A stretch of 64,000 nt of DNA from Euwallacea fornicatus (Eukaryota > Arthropoda > Insecta > Coleoptera > Curculionidae): positions 1,054,001-1,118,000 of the forward strand of contig NC_089576.1 of the NCBI RefSeq assembly GCF_040115645.1, given 5' to 3'. Below, one piece after another: positions 24,001 through 36,970 of this stretch. Both the position numbers and the translations under genes were made by a program. Position 1 is the stretch's first letter. Each line of letters begins with the position of its first letter. Under the pieces are notes generated by a model. It was given only the letters and a program-made list of their open reading frames with translations. It had not been told where the DNA came from and did no database searches.

Positions 24001-27000
24001 AACCTACATTCGATAAACCGCTGTTTACCTCTCTTCAATGGTACTATTAAGTCATGTCAGTATTTATAGTTAAGCTGCAAAGCCCAGTTACATGTCGCAG
24101 ATGGCTGACGGGAGGTACTTAAATGACCACGTTAACGGTTATCGCATCTATCAACAGAATTGGAACAACATCTTCTCATGGCGTCAAAATCGATTTTTCC
24201 GACAGGTTAATTTTAACTTACGTTCTCAAAAACCTCCACAAGAACCTCACCGACTGCATCTTCCTCGAACGTCCTCACGCGGCATGAATTTTTCTTACTG
24301 CTGGCATTTTTCTGTTAGCACGTAATCTCACAATAATTGTTGTAGTACTAACCCATGATCATTCATGGTTCATCGCGAGTGCTTCTTCTGTTGAAGAAGT
24401 GACGTGGTACCGCCACCGAGCAACATACCGTATTACGAACTCTATAGCAAATAATAACAAAGTCGGTGCACCAAACAAATCGGGTACTACCTACTATGGT
24501 TGGGTGGAGGAAACTCACCGTTATGAGATCGGTGACCCGGTATTCCACTATTCCAATGTTTTTCTCTTGTTTTCGATTAGAGTGGTTATCGGTGGTTTTT
24601 ACGTCATTCCAAATTGGAGCAAAGACAAACAGATCAAAAGTTCTTTGTAAAGTTAATATTTGCCGAAAATCGAGCAAATGCAGCTAGGCATACAGTCTGC
24701 AACAGTCTGCTTTACTTTCGTCCTCAAGATAATGTATTAGTTTGATAATGGATAACTCACTGCCTAAATTTCAAGGCCACGTTGCCAGCTGACGACTTCA
24801 GCTCCGATTTACAAGTACCATTTGGAGTTTCATGAATTTTAAAATAGCAACAGATAAATGTTGTAATAACTAGAGTTTTCGTCATTCAAATCACCAAATA
24901 TTAGGTGATAATTAGAGCGTTTGAAAGTACTTTTGGTGGCTGTTAGTGTGCCACTGCAAGGTCGAGTAACCAAAAGCAGTTTTCTGCAGAAAATAGGGGC
25001 CGACAGTGTGTTTCTCTGTTGTTGAAAAAATTCACAATCCTAAACGAATTGCGCTGTCACCACATATCTAGTAACGTTCCCGAATCCAGAGAAGTGCTGG
25101 ACCTTGAGGGAATTTCTTGTTCGTCCGTCGTCGCAATAAAAAATCAAAATAATTTTCCTCCAAGAAATTTTCTCGCGAATCAAACGCACAGAGGTGCCTT
25201 TCGTTTTTGCTTTAAACGTATTAAGATCCTTATATAAGTGACAGATCTGTCAAAGGGCTGGCCCTATTGCTAAGTCCAGAGAAATGCTGTAAATCCAGAT
25301 TCCCTTCTTTCAACGGAATCAAAATGCTATTTTTGGAAATATCAAAAATGAAATCGACCGAAGTAATGTCGTCCTCAAAGCTCCAAGGAGCCAAAGTGCA
25401 AAAGCTCGATGTTGTCCAGTCCTCGAGGCCGGCGCAACTTGAGGGGCAACGGTTCATTGTTGACGAGACGTTGTAGGCCTATTTTAGCCAAAACGAAAAC
25501 GTAAATACGCAGTTCTTATATGGATTGTGTAACTGTGCAGATCTACTTGGCGATATTGCCAATAACACAGAGCTACTGGAACGCACCTTTCATTAGGTAG
25601 CATTTAGCATGAAAGGCCAATTTTCGAGAAAGCCCTAGAGTAAAAGTCCAACCATTTGCCTAAAATAAAATTGGCAACACTGCATTGTAGTAAAAACTAA
25701 AAAAGGTGGATTATTTTAAACATAAAAAACCTAGTTTTGGAGGAACGTAAGCAGCAACAAAGGGGCCTTCGTCTTCCCGAAAGACGAAACGGTGCGTAAG
25801 GGTTTTTGGTTCCGAAACCCCCTCAAAGGGATGTCCGATTAGGATCGGGCCCAATTGCAAGAGTTTGCTGTTGTACGAAGGTTTCAAATATTTTAACGTT
25901 GCCAACACTGTTTATGGGCAGATTTTACCATTGTAATATTCAATTTAGCTCGCAATTTTTGAAGTCTGCCGAATGCAGAATTAAGTGAAATTCGCACCAC
26001 ATTCGTTTCTGAGTGCAAAAAGGACAAAAAAAAGAGGAATATTGAAAACCGAAACTTAAATCTTAGTTCCATTCGTCCGGCCATTCCCGTGCTCAAGCAC
26101 TGCTTCCTCATTGCTCAAAAGCAGCGCTCACCAACCTGGTTTTCAACATTGTTCGCATCAATTACAGATTTCCCAACTTTACATCTGGTTGCATCCATTC
26201 CAAACCCTTATGTCAAGGTTGTATAATTACAAGATCGGCTTTCAGACAATCATATTCTACCGATATCATCTTACAACACTCTATGGTCATGTCACGTAAC
26301 GAACATTGGTGGTTTAAACCTTGAAAAATTGAAATAATGAACGAGATACTAATGTGTGAAGTCACTGAAGCGTTCCTTTTATGTTAAGCAACAGTAATAC
26401 TATGTGACTGCAGCTTTAATATTGTCACTAAATCGTCAAAGCGGCAAAGAAAACGCTAAAAAGGAAAAAACGGCAGATCTTCCCGCCCCAGCGAGCGGTC
26501 CTCCAACTGTAAGAGTTGGCACCTACCCAAACCACAAAGAAACCCTCAGGAGGGACCCTTTTAACAGTTTTTTAGGTGCATTTTCCTTCTATCAGGGGTT
26601 TTACATGCAGCTGCCAAGCTGCAAAAGTCGTAAAAGCGAGTAACGTTCATGGAGAAGCTAGACGTGGGGCTGAAGGGAATGTGAGACTTGTAGAGGAGGA
26701 ACGTCTAGCTGCTACAAAAAATTGAATAAAATTGTGGAAATATTCTCTCCATCCCCTAAGTTAAGAGACTCCAAGGGGATTGGGCGATGTTAAGGAAAGG
26801 TCGCTGCGGTTACACTTAGAGGCAAAAAAAATCGGTATTTTCACATTTTCTGTACCGATTAGCGATGAAATTGTCAAAAATTGTTTCACTAGTGATTTTG
26901 ATTCACTGTCGGATTGGAAACGTACGACGAATGCATGTTTTTTTCTCAAAAACGAAACTTGAGGAAGCGAAATTAGGGTGGAGTAACGAGCAAAAATTCT

Positions 27001-30000
27001 AAGATGTGGTCTCAAAGTCAGTCAAATATCTACCGTATAGAGCAATTGTGTGCCTCCAAAACCAGTAAACTAACTTAACATATTAAATTAGGCATTAGTT
27101 CAGTTTGATAAATAAATTAAAATGTTAAATCATTAGTAACAGAAGTAGGTTAAAACCTACCGGAGAGGATAGACTGAGAATTGCATTCATTGAGAAGGGC
27201 TGCTTCCAGGGAGGCAAAGTGTCAATAAGTCACATAAGCACCACCATCTGAAGACAAGGAAAAGAGAGAGTTAAGTAGAGTCGTTCACCTAACATCCAGA
27301 TCCGTGCTCTGGATTCGGCTAGAGGTAGCACCCATTTACTATACACATATTATACTGTACCACGTTAACCATTAATGGCACGTATTGCGTTGTAACCTCT
27401 GAGGTGAAAAACAATTTTTGTACCATTGTGGATAGTAATTAGAGCGAACAATTAAGCAATTTTCTTCGGCCAGCAGATATTTGCCTTAATCATTTCACCA
27501 CCTACTTTCATTTATAATGATTTAAGTAATTTGAAAAATGGTTTCCAGAGATAAAACCATGTAGACGGCAGTTAACGAGGCAGGCTCCTGAGCAGTAAGT
27601 AGCGATTATTACACAGAAAATCTCTGCTTCCATCTTATCATTTTTGCATTTGAACCATCCGGTTCGCTGTCTCGCCGTGGTTTCGAGTTAATTGCTGGAA
27701 ACTAATATCTGGGACACCCTGTATTATAGTTATTCTAATACGGTGGAAAATTAAACGAGGAACATTAAAGCAATAAACCTAATCGAACCATTTGTTCGTG
27801 CGCCTTGTTTGGATACGTGACCTGGTTCGATGTTACACCGCCAGATGGCGGCACATTAAATTAGAGACTAACAGTTCGTATAAATTTTGTTGTTAAATAA
27901 CCCTTTAAACCTATTGTCTGATTCGAATGATTTTTTATTTAATTGTAGGTCAGTTCTTTAAGAATCGTATCGCGTCTTTACCTACCAGTACTTAGAGAAA
28001 GTCCATTAACTGTACATGCCGAAAGAAACGAACGTGCAGCGACTTTTTCCTAAATTTTAGGACCGCTGTGGATTGTTGCAAAAAACAGGAATGATAGCAT
28101 TTTCAGTCACATTCGAAACACGTTTCTTGTTAACATTTGGTTTTTTGGTTAATTTCGGTATCTGTGAAAATGGGGAAGTTACGGACTACTGGACAAAATT
28201 AACGCATTTTTCCCCGTTTAAATGGCATTATTTTTATACACCGACCGCGAGTAGTCTCAAATCAGCACTAAATGCAAAACGACTCTAATGTCTACTTGTC
28301 ACACATCAAAAAAACAATATTTATTCAAACAAAGCAAAGAAATACCCATTTTGTCCAGAAATCAGCGACCCTTTTATTACGAGAGACATCGAAGCGAACT
28401 AAGAAGTAAAACGTTAGCAAAAAGTATGCCTCGAATGTGACTTAAAATGAAAAAGTTTTTGAACGCCGCAATACTCCACAGAGATCTCAAAATTTAGCAG
28501 AAACACCCGGTATAGTCGTTTCGACCAGTTTGCAACAACAATGCTCCTTCGCCAAAAATCTAAGCAAACGATGTGACACACAAAAATGTGATTTACTGAG
28601 TGAAACGATGACTAAAATCAGACATTAAGTGTAGGAGTTATGTACCGCCAAAGATGCGATATATTTTCAGTGACGCGACAATTTTCCAATAATTTATATT
28701 ATAAAACATTCACTAGAAGTCTCAAAATCACTGTTCCAAGAGCAACTCACCGTCTTTGAGTATTATTGGTCGATGTCTCCTGCGCCTCGTTATCTCCTCC
28801 GTCCAAAGGCATACGACCCAGAGTTCCGCCACCACTAGAATCCGCACTGGTACCACTGGAGGACACACTTCTACCTCTTCTAGAACGTGACGATTCCGAA
28901 CTGCTCCTCGTCCTGGAATTTGACTGATGAGTCTCTGCGTTCCTTGACCTTGCCCTTGATGTCCGTGCTGAAGACACGCAGAAATTAAATTGCATTCATT
29001 GAATAGTATCGACTTACCGCTTGCGCGAGTCAACGGTGGCAGCCTCGACGGAGCGCTCACGGGCCTCACCGCCACCCCAGCCTCCAATCGACCTCCGCTG
29101 TCCTCAATGTTAACAGCGACTGCTTCAGCTCTATCCACGTTGGGTAGAGTGAGTTGTTGCAGTCTTCGCATTGAACTCCGTAACCAAGTACTCCTGCCAG
29201 TACCGCACGGTTCCGATGGTACCGTTTCGTGCAGGTCTGAAGAACTGCCTGCACCACTTTGTCTGCGTAGTGGTTCAACAATGACCGTTCCAGTACAGCA
29301 ATCGGCAGATGCATGGGCATGACGTTGGCGATTTACGTCGTCATCGGACAATGAGCAGATTTTTGGGGCGGTGGACTCAGCTGGGGCGGATGTCCGGGTG
29401 AGGGTGGACGTGGAGGGCTCGTTCACGGACTTCCGTCTGAAATTTATAGAGATGTTAAGGAAAAATTATTAAAGTTTTTCTTCGGCTTGCAAAGTATAAA
29501 TTTACGTCGGTATTAAGGAGATTCTAGATATTCAATTTTCGCACCTAATTAGCCGCGGCCTTTCTTCCTTGCCCAAGTTTACTGAATTGCTCCTAAATGC
29601 CCGTTTCCTTTGCGTCAGCTGGGCGGGTATGGCACACGCCGAGGAGGGTCTAGGCAATTGCTCATGTACCATGAAATTACCATTGTTTTCGGTGTCAACA
29701 TAGCCCCGATTCACGATCCCGGCGGCCACAAACTTCCGGTAGTTTTCCTCTATTTGTCTTAGTTTGATGCGCGCCAGTTCCTCATCAAATTCCTCTTCCT
29801 GCTCCACCTTAAAAACCTGATAAATTTCCTATCCGTACGTTTATTTAAAACTCACCTTGGCGACATCCTCATTGGAATCTAAAGAGTCATCAGAAGCACT
29901 GGATTCGGAGTCATCAATGGCGTCATGAAGATAATTATCCAAATCTCCTAAACACTCTTCAATTATATGTTGAGTGGCATCGTCTAAGCCGTGAAGCGAG

Positions 30001-30413
30001 TTCCCGTTGGCCGCATCTTCGCACTCTTCTAAAGTGGCATTGAGCAGATCATCCAAATTCTTCAAAACCAGCAAAGCCTCGAAATTATCGGCTGGCAATG
30101 TAGTTCTCTCATCAGCATTCCCATTATCGTCAACCCTCTCGCAAATGTCCAGGAAATCATCGCATTCCACTTCTTCCCCATCGAGACTGTCTCTGTCATA
30201 CTCATCTATGTTAATGAGAATATCTTCAACATCCACACTCTCTCTTCTAGAGCGAGGAGTTTTGTCATTGCACTGAGTTAAGAGCTTTTGCTCAAGTACC
30301 GGAAGCTCTGTGTCTATAAGATTGTCAGTTTCGTAAGTTTCTATAGTTGCAACTTGGACTGGAAGCACGAATGGAGGCCCCACGTGAAAGTCGATTAAGT
30401 CGTTCGAGGACAT
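18087..30413 (-). CDS. bdg: SLC6-type transporter, bedraggled-like
   Basis: Atypical member of the sodium/neurotransmitter symporter family, 1342 residues in 14 coding exons. They are 30413-29856, 29807-29545, 29436-29018, 28967-28751, 22497-22061, 21953-21754, 21700-21563, 21533-21281, 21220-21063, 19729-19475, 19418-19188, 19129-18929, 18854-18831 (8 codons) and 18761-18087. Residues 1-485 form an acidic, then Ser/Arg-rich cytosolic extension. The membrane core begins CLGCTLGLFNISRFAVL, where the usual GNVWRFPY of TM1 is replaced. It continues through LGTGVIDMWRISPLFQGVG, the TM6-8 region and GIYVVYFMDY. The tail (about 1118-1342) carries PPKY, PPSY and PPDY. Length and layout match my recollection of Drosophila bedraggled. 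The substrate is unknown, and the altered TM1 suggests non-canonical ion or substrate binding. The N-terminal exons join the core at matching phase 2 across a 6.25-kb intron. A splice acceptor just upstream of the ATG implies a non-coding 5' exon. Confidence 0.83.
19945..20569 (-). mobile_element. Mariner-like deletion derivative with 130-bp TIRs
   Basis: A 625-bp element starting CAGGGTGAGTCGGGAGGATC and ending in its inverted copy, flanked by TA duplications at 19943-19944 and 20570-20571. The TIRs extend roughly 130 bp with only a handful of mismatches, so insertion was recent. The interior, read on the minus strand, encodes just the C-terminal part of a mariner-like transposase (TFPRRWIGRGGP, then RSPDLTPLDYCLWGWFKTEVY), ending in a stop. 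It is therefore non-autonomous. It lies in the intron between exons 9 and 10 of the SLC6-type gene. Confidence 0.9.
22498..28750 (-). other. 6.25-kb intron of the SLC6-type gene
   Basis: The intron separates the N-terminal extension exons from the membrane core. It holds a small TIR element at 23133-23280 and a transposon-end-like ACACCCTGTA near 27715. No nested gene was found. Frames at 24092, 24363, 26404 and 26761 have no recognisable domains. Confidence 0.6.
23133..23280. mobile_element. Small TIR element (hAT-like MITE)
   Basis: A 148-bp segment bounded by perfect 11-bp inverted repeats, CAGTGGCGTAA at 23133-23143 and TTACGCCACTG at 23270-23280. CAGTGGCG ends are common in hAT-type elements. 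No exact 8-bp target duplication is visible next to the ends, so the class is tentative. Confidence 0.5.
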
Positions 30414-32059
30414 GTTGGAGCAGGCCTAGGATTGAAAAATAACATCCTTGAGTACCGAAAATGAGGATATACATTTTGCATTACTTTAACGACCTGGATT
30501 CTACGGGAAAGTCCTAACTGCAAACCGTCGCCTTCGGTTCGTAAATAATTTATTAGGTTAGTTCAGGTTAAAAACCTTGTTGTTTGTGTTCCCGCGTATA
30601 GAACAATGAGCGTTTTCGATGTAGAGGTCATTAATAATAATTTGGACAGGGTTGATTCATTGTTTCATTCAAGTTAATCTACCTAATACGAGATACGGAG
30701 GTTACATTTATACTCATTTTTGCGGTTTTCGGAGTGTTTCAAAATTTATAGGTGCCTGACAGAATAGAGCGCACATGCTCCAATTGGACTGTCCAGATTC
30801 AGTACAGGAATGAATAAATTAATGATTAAGGCTGGAGGCGCAAAATGTGCGTTTTCCAAGAATAGAGTTCCCAGGAAGGTGCAACTGCTTTTAAAAAATT
30901 CTCAAATTAACCGTCTTTGTGAGCTCTATGAATTTTTCAAACCGCATTTTCGAGGCTTCAGGACTTCGGATGATCGAGGTTTAGACTAAAATTCATATCA
31001 ATAGACTAGAGCAACTCACGGTGCATTAAAAATGTGAAAATTTTCCTGTTCATTGTCCAAACTATGCTAAACAGTACTAACTTCCAAGAGATGCTGAAGG
31101 AATTTTGGAAGTTTTTTTAAAAACTTTGAGAGTTGTCGAGCGAACTCTGAAAAATTTCTCGAAACGATTGGGAACTTTGTAATACTAGAGACCATGTGAG
31201 ACTTTTTAAACCTTCTGAAAGCTCCTAAAATATGTCTAGAACATTCAAAAACTCGATATTTCTCAGGTTATTTGCTTTTATTGAAATCTACTTTAACGCA
31301 CTACTTCGTCCTCGACCAACTCTCTTCCTCGCCAACCAAAACAGCAAGAAAAGCGATATTAAGGGAGCACCTTAAGACTGATGCCACCTGTAGATTTAAC
31401 CTGACTCTTCATGTCTCATAATTTAATAACAGAATGACACGCAACGATCAAGCTGATATTGTGCAGTAATGGTTTTTTGGCACCATTATTATGGTAGAAA
31501 CAACTCCTTTCTCTAATTTAACAAAAGTATCTACCTAATTGGAAAGAAGCAATCTCCACTAGGTAAAAGCACACCTGATGACTCTTAATGCAGAAATTTG
31601 GTAAGATCTCGATTGAGATAAAAATGTTCAATTCCGGAACTAATCAGATTAACTTACGAAATGCGTTATGCATTAATGTCACGCTCTGTGAATTGAATCT
31701 TGGGCTTATACAATACCTGTAAAATGTTAATATTATTACACTTAATAATGGGTTTTTAAATTATTTTCGACCGACGAGGAGGGTCTGGAGCTTGAACCTT
31801 TGCTTGCTATCCTGACCCAAAATTGGGGGAACATAGTACATTATGCGTGGGTCCCTATTATTTGTAGTTAATTTGCTTCATTTAAGACAATTATAACCGT
31901 AAAATTTACAGACAAGGGGGTCACTTTAGGAGACAATGAGGTAAAGATCCTACGAATCAAATAAATATTTCAAGGCTGTTGGAGAAAATCAATCCTAAGC
32001 ATGAATTTCCTGCATCATTGTCATTATACCATCGATACAGTCGATTGATTCATTGAATT
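30414..32059. other. Upstream region of the SLC6-type gene
   Basis: Probably contains the promoter and a non-coding first exon of the minus-strand transporter gene (possible donor near 30497). Otherwise no gene, RNA or clear repeat. Confidence 0.4.
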
Positions 32060-32939
32060 AAAAGGAACCGTTAGTGTCACATCACACTCAATCAGTGTCG
32101 GCCACCTTGACCTCCCATTGACTGTGAGAAAAACTCCTGGAAATGAATTAAAGAGGCTGGTTTGCGTGTTACCCTCCATGATGGGAGTATGGAAATTGGA
32201 AAAAATGATCTGATTTAGTGTCACGTGATACTCAATCAGGGTCGACCAACTTGAGCTCCCATTGACTGTGAGACAAACTCCTGGAAATGAATTGGAGAAG
32301 TTGTTGTGCGTGTTACCCTCCATGATGGGAGTATGGAAATTGGAAAAAATGATCTGATTTAGTGTCACGTGATACTCAATCAGGGTCGACCAACTTGAGC
32401 TCCCATTGACTGTGAGACAAACTCCTGGAAATGAATTGGAGAAGTTGTTGTGCGTGTTACCCTCCATGATGGGAGTATGGAAATTGGAAAAAATGATCTG
32501 ATTTAGTGTCACGTGATACTCAATCAGGGTCGACCAACTTGAGCTCCCATTGACTGTGAGACAAACTCCTGGAAATGAATTGGAGAAGTTGTTGTGCGTG
32601 TTACCCTCCATGATGGGAGTATGGAAATTGGAAAAAATGATCTGATTTAGTGTCACGTGATACTCAATCAGGGTCGACCAACTTGAGCTCCCATTGACTG
32701 TGAGACAAACTCCTGGAAATGAATTGAAGAAGTTGTTGTGCGTGTTACCCTCCATGATGGGAGTATGGAAATTGGAAAAAATGATCTGATTTAGTGTCAC
32801 GTGATACTCAATCAGGGTCGACCAACTTGGGCTCCCATTGACTGTGAGACAAACTCCTGGAAATGAATTGAAGAAGTTGTTGTGCGTGTTACCCTCCATG
32901 ATGGAAGTATGGAAATTGGAAAAAATGATCTAATTTAGT
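32060..32939. repeat. 144-bp tandem array, about six copies
   Basis: Unit boundaries fall exactly 144 bp apart (ACCCTCC at about 32171, 32315, 32459, 32603, 32747, 32891). Central copies are nearly identical, for example GAATTGGAGAAG versus GAATTGAAGAAG. The copy at 32060-32170 is clearly diverged and the last is cut short. This pattern is expected of unequal exchange with decaying edges. Each of the five well-kept units contains the palindromic E-box CACGTG (32222, 32366, 32510, 32654, 32798). Because 144 is a multiple of three, the minus strand stays open across the array (48-residue periods). There is no sign of a real gene around it. Confidence 0.92.
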
Positions 32940-35900
32940 TTGAAAGGCAAATTTACAGTATATCTATTTATTGCAACATACAGTCGTTCTTTTAACTGTC
33001 CAGCGCAGATTGTTAAGCAAAGTCGTGATGAGAAAACAAAGGGGGTGTCGCATCCGACATTTATTGTTAACATGAAATTTGAATATGGAACGTGACGAGC
33101 AACACTGAAAGTTAAACAACTGGAGAAGAATTTGCATTGATAATAACGTAACGTTTTTTCTCTTCAGACTCATCAATAATAATAGAACACTTAAAGCGCG
33201 TCTAAATTTAAAATTTAAACAATAATTTAGTCGTTTTTTATTCCTGATTTTATACCTTTTTGAATTTCAATTCGTGAAGACATCAATTTAATTCGTGGTT
33301 AAAACTGTGCCAGATTAAAAATAGAAGTAATCGTCAACAAAGGTCTCTCACATTGTTATTAATGCAAATTGTAGTTAGTTTATATTCCCAGACAACAGGT
33401 TGTTTGTACAACTTCACTGTTTCAGTGGTATTGGCCGTAAATTTGTCAGAACACATTCCTCTTTGCGTCCTTGACTAATAACAGTGCAAAAACACAAATG
33501 ATAATCCAGCCAGTTATTCTTAAATTGTTAAAAAAAATTTCCAAATAATTTGAAAAATGTTGATAAAAATAAATCGAATTTTAAAGTAAACAGTTGATGT
33601 GCAAACTATTAATTAAATCGATTCGATTTGCGAGTAATGAATTGTGAAACTTTGAAACTGTTGCAAATTCCATTGCCAATAACTACAGATTTCGTGATTT
33701 AGAGAAAGATCAATATATACGAACGGAAATTGTTATAAATTTAGGTCTCAATTAAACGCCACAAGTTAAAAATGTTTCTGAACGTTCCTACGATACGTAA
33801 TACATTGTATTAGCAGATAATACTCCTCGACTTTACCATTATGTGGCTGCAGACTAGGGCTTAGGAGAAAAAGTATTCATGAAGCCACGATATGAAATTG
33901 TAATGGGGAAGGTATATGACCTCGTTTAAACTGTATGAAGGCGTATATTGATTATTCCGAAGGTTTATTATGTGGGCATGAAAGCCCTAAAAACGTAATT
34001 TGTGTTTCTCTTAATTAGGTAGAGCTTAGGAAAGCTTTTTTTTTTGAATTAGCATTAATGCTAAGGCAAAGGGGATTTTTGTCGCATTGACTCGAATCAA
34101 TGCTGTTAGTCTTGTATTCACAAATCTAAACAAATGAGATACATGCCGGTTCAGCGACCTAAAAATATTTCTATTATTAGGTTTTAGAAGTCTTCAACTT
34201 TAGAAAAGGTCTTTATCACATATCGACAGCAAGTTTTCTAATCTGAGTAGGAATTATTTTCAGCGAGTGAGAAAACGAACTCGTCGAAATGAAAATGAGG
34301 GACGATGGCCTCAGGAGGAGATAAAACAGGAAAACTCTTCAATAATGCAAGAATTTCGACAACTCAAATTTAAAAAAAGGTCATAAAACGCAGCTGGTTA
34401 GGAAAGTACCCGGAAAACTGGCAACGCGGCAACATTCGCTTGTTATTCCGATTGCGCATTTTACTTGTCAGTAACGTCAAAAATGACCGGCACCTGCTCA
34501 GCAAAACCTTTTTTTCGCGCCTTGATTGATTGATTTTTTTCTTATTTGATTGTGCGGATCAACGCTTCGGCTGCTAACTACGAGATAACTCGTAGACAAA
34601 CTTATTACCCGGGACACCGGCTACGACCGGACTCGCAGCGGTTCCGCTTGGTCATTGTTGAACCACCGGAGTATTCTCTCAAATTGCTGTGTAAATATGA
34701 ATATCTGACGTCTCGGAAGACAGAAATAAATCAAGTGCGGCGCGTTTAAACAAAATATTTGTTCATATATTAACGAGCGTGCGGTTATAAAGAAAAAAAT
34801 ATTAATAATAATGAAATTTTTTGCTAAATTGGCCCAAACTAAAAATCCTGTTTTTGTCCATCTAGTGATTATGATATGTAACCTCCACGCAAAGAGCTAG
34901 CTCCTCCTCAGAACAAAAATATCTGGATTCTTAACGATTTCTTCCATCGATTCACACTCGACACGGCCTCGTCCAGCGCTGCTTTTTTTCGGTTAATGGA
35001 AAGTGTTCTAACTAATGCAAATCCATTTGCCCACTTCTTACATTTGAATTAATTTCGGTTCCATCTGCTTCAACAAATTGTTCTCTAAATTTGATCAATC
35101 TCATGTTGGAACGATTAACTTTTTTCACACATTTTATGTGCATTTTGTACATAGTTACGTCTCTTTAACGTGTAAAGTCACCTTGTTGGGTCATTTAATA
35201 GTTTTGCATAAGGATGTATAGTAGAATAGCGTTTGATCCGATAGGTCAAAGTCCAACATCCCATTATTATAATCACGAATTATATTCGGTTTTATCGACA
35301 CTTTTCCACTGCCATTAAGGCACCCTTACTATCTAAACAGAGCGTGTGTTAGAAATACATAGGACGTCCCGCTTGCCTTGTCACTAGCACACAGCAAAAG
35401 AACCATTTCGCCGTCAGAAACATTCTCCTTTCTTCAGTTTTCGCTTTATCACTTCGATTGAATTTTTGAAGTCAAATTTTAGAGACTTTGCTTCGTGTAA
35501 ATTCATCACTGCACATCTCTATTGTACTTCTCAAGTTTTTCAATTGGAAGTTAGCGGAAGTATCTTTTAACACCTCATTTACCTGATTTAAAAGCTGCGT
35601 TGATGGAGGCTCTTCAACTTCTGTTTTTTTTCCAAATTGAGCATCCTATACATTGATCAATAATTTCCGTATTCTAGTAGTCAGCGACATCAATGCATTA
35701 ACACGTGTTTCCACATTTATTTCCACCACCATCCGAGTAGGTAAGTATTCGATTTTTCGTGTAGAAACACCCTATAGAAATTTTATAAACAAAACATCTC
35801 TAGTTCATTTATTTGTTACTTGAATACAGTTATTTCTTAATTAGTTCTGAGACTAAGTCTCCTCCGCCTTCCCTCGATTTCCGATTTTTAGCTAAATTTT

Positions 35901-36141
35901 AGATGATATCTAGGTAGTATGAGAGCTTCCCACATTCATTTGTGTATAAAAAAGTTATGATTTCATATTGCTTGGTTGGTCCAATTCCAAGGAAAGTATG
36001 CTCTAGGTAAACTTATCAACACCTTAACAAATTAGCTACCCAGTCTCCAGTTTCTTTAGAGCAGAATAATTAATGTTCTATTAATTTTAACTTCGAACTA
36101 ATTACCATAGAAACATGGTTTTAAATACAGCATTAGTTATA
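32940..36141. other. Gene-poor AT-rich stretch
   Basis: No gene supported. A GC-richer patch at about 34400-34760 looks exon- or promoter-like on the plus strand. It has only short frames and no recognised protein. Confidence 0.4.
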
Positions 36142-36970
36142 CGGGATGTCTAAAAAACGGGCGAAGCTGTAAATCAGTCATTTATGAACGGATTTTGTTG
36201 AACTGAATCAAAATAAAATTTTATTTTTGAAACTATTAAGTAAAGTTAAAGTTAAATTTTTTCAACTCAACTCTTCTGTTTCAGACATCAACTTCAGCAT
36301 TTCAAATGGAACTCCGTAATTTCACTTACGTTTTTTTATGAAATATTTTTCTGAATCTGTTGGCGTACAACAGATTAACGTCAAAACAATTTTGAACTGA
36401 AAAAATTGAAAAATTTTATTTCTTTGAGTAGCATCGTAAATAAGATTGTCCTTCTGCATTAAATAACGTATTTATCCTTACTTTACATAAGATATTATTT
36501 TCGCTTCTCGTTGGGTATCATATGGGCGACGCTTGTCCATGGCGCCAGGCGTCTTTGAACAATACGATGAGATGGAATGAAATTCAGATGACTACAGAAT
36601 AAAGCAGATGGCACCATGACGATACAGATAGTTACGTAACACGTGATGTCAGAATTTAGGACACACGTGGATGCATAATTCATATTGTTCGAACTTAAAA
36701 TTTTTTTTTTTAGATAAAAATTGTTTTTACGTTAATTTGTCATAGATCATTAATTTCAGAAAAAAACATTTCTGTCAGAAAATATAAAGCATATATGGAG
36801 TTCCGTTTGAAATTTTGAAGTTGGAGTCGAAAGCAGAAGTAGAGTTTAAAAAGTTAACTTTGGCGTCAGTTAGTAGTTCGAAAAATATCTCTTTATTTCG
36901 TTTTCAGTTCATCAAAATAAGTTCATAAATAACTGAGTTGTAGCTTCGCTCGTTTTTTTTAGGCACCTTG
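36142..36970. mobile_element. 829-bp element with long inverted repeats
   Basis: The ends are imperfect inverted repeats of roughly 200 bp flanked by TA. The left begins CGGGATGTCTAAAAAACGGG and the right, reverse-complemented, begins CAAGGTGCCTAAAAAAAACG. Internal matches include GCGAAGCT, CAGTTATTTATGAAC and GGAACTCC. No transposase fragment is recognisable inside. It is probably an old non-autonomous Tc1/mariner-type element. Confidence 0.7.

Noticed and set aside
24092..24325. 77-codon frame as a nested gene in the transporter intron
   Set aside because: No domain, signal or splice support.
25740..25850. Small hairpin around CGTCTT/AAGACG near 25770
   Set aside because: The stem is only about eight base pairs and no RNA family is recognisable.
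32024..32899. 291-codon frame as a genuine repetitive protein
   Set aside because: The open frame is explained by a 144-bp tandem unit (divisible by three); no start, promoter or flanking exon supports a gene.
34546..34749. GC-richer plus-strand frame
   Set aside because: Looks exon-like in composition, but it starts at a non-ATG codon, has no usable splice sites and matches no known family.
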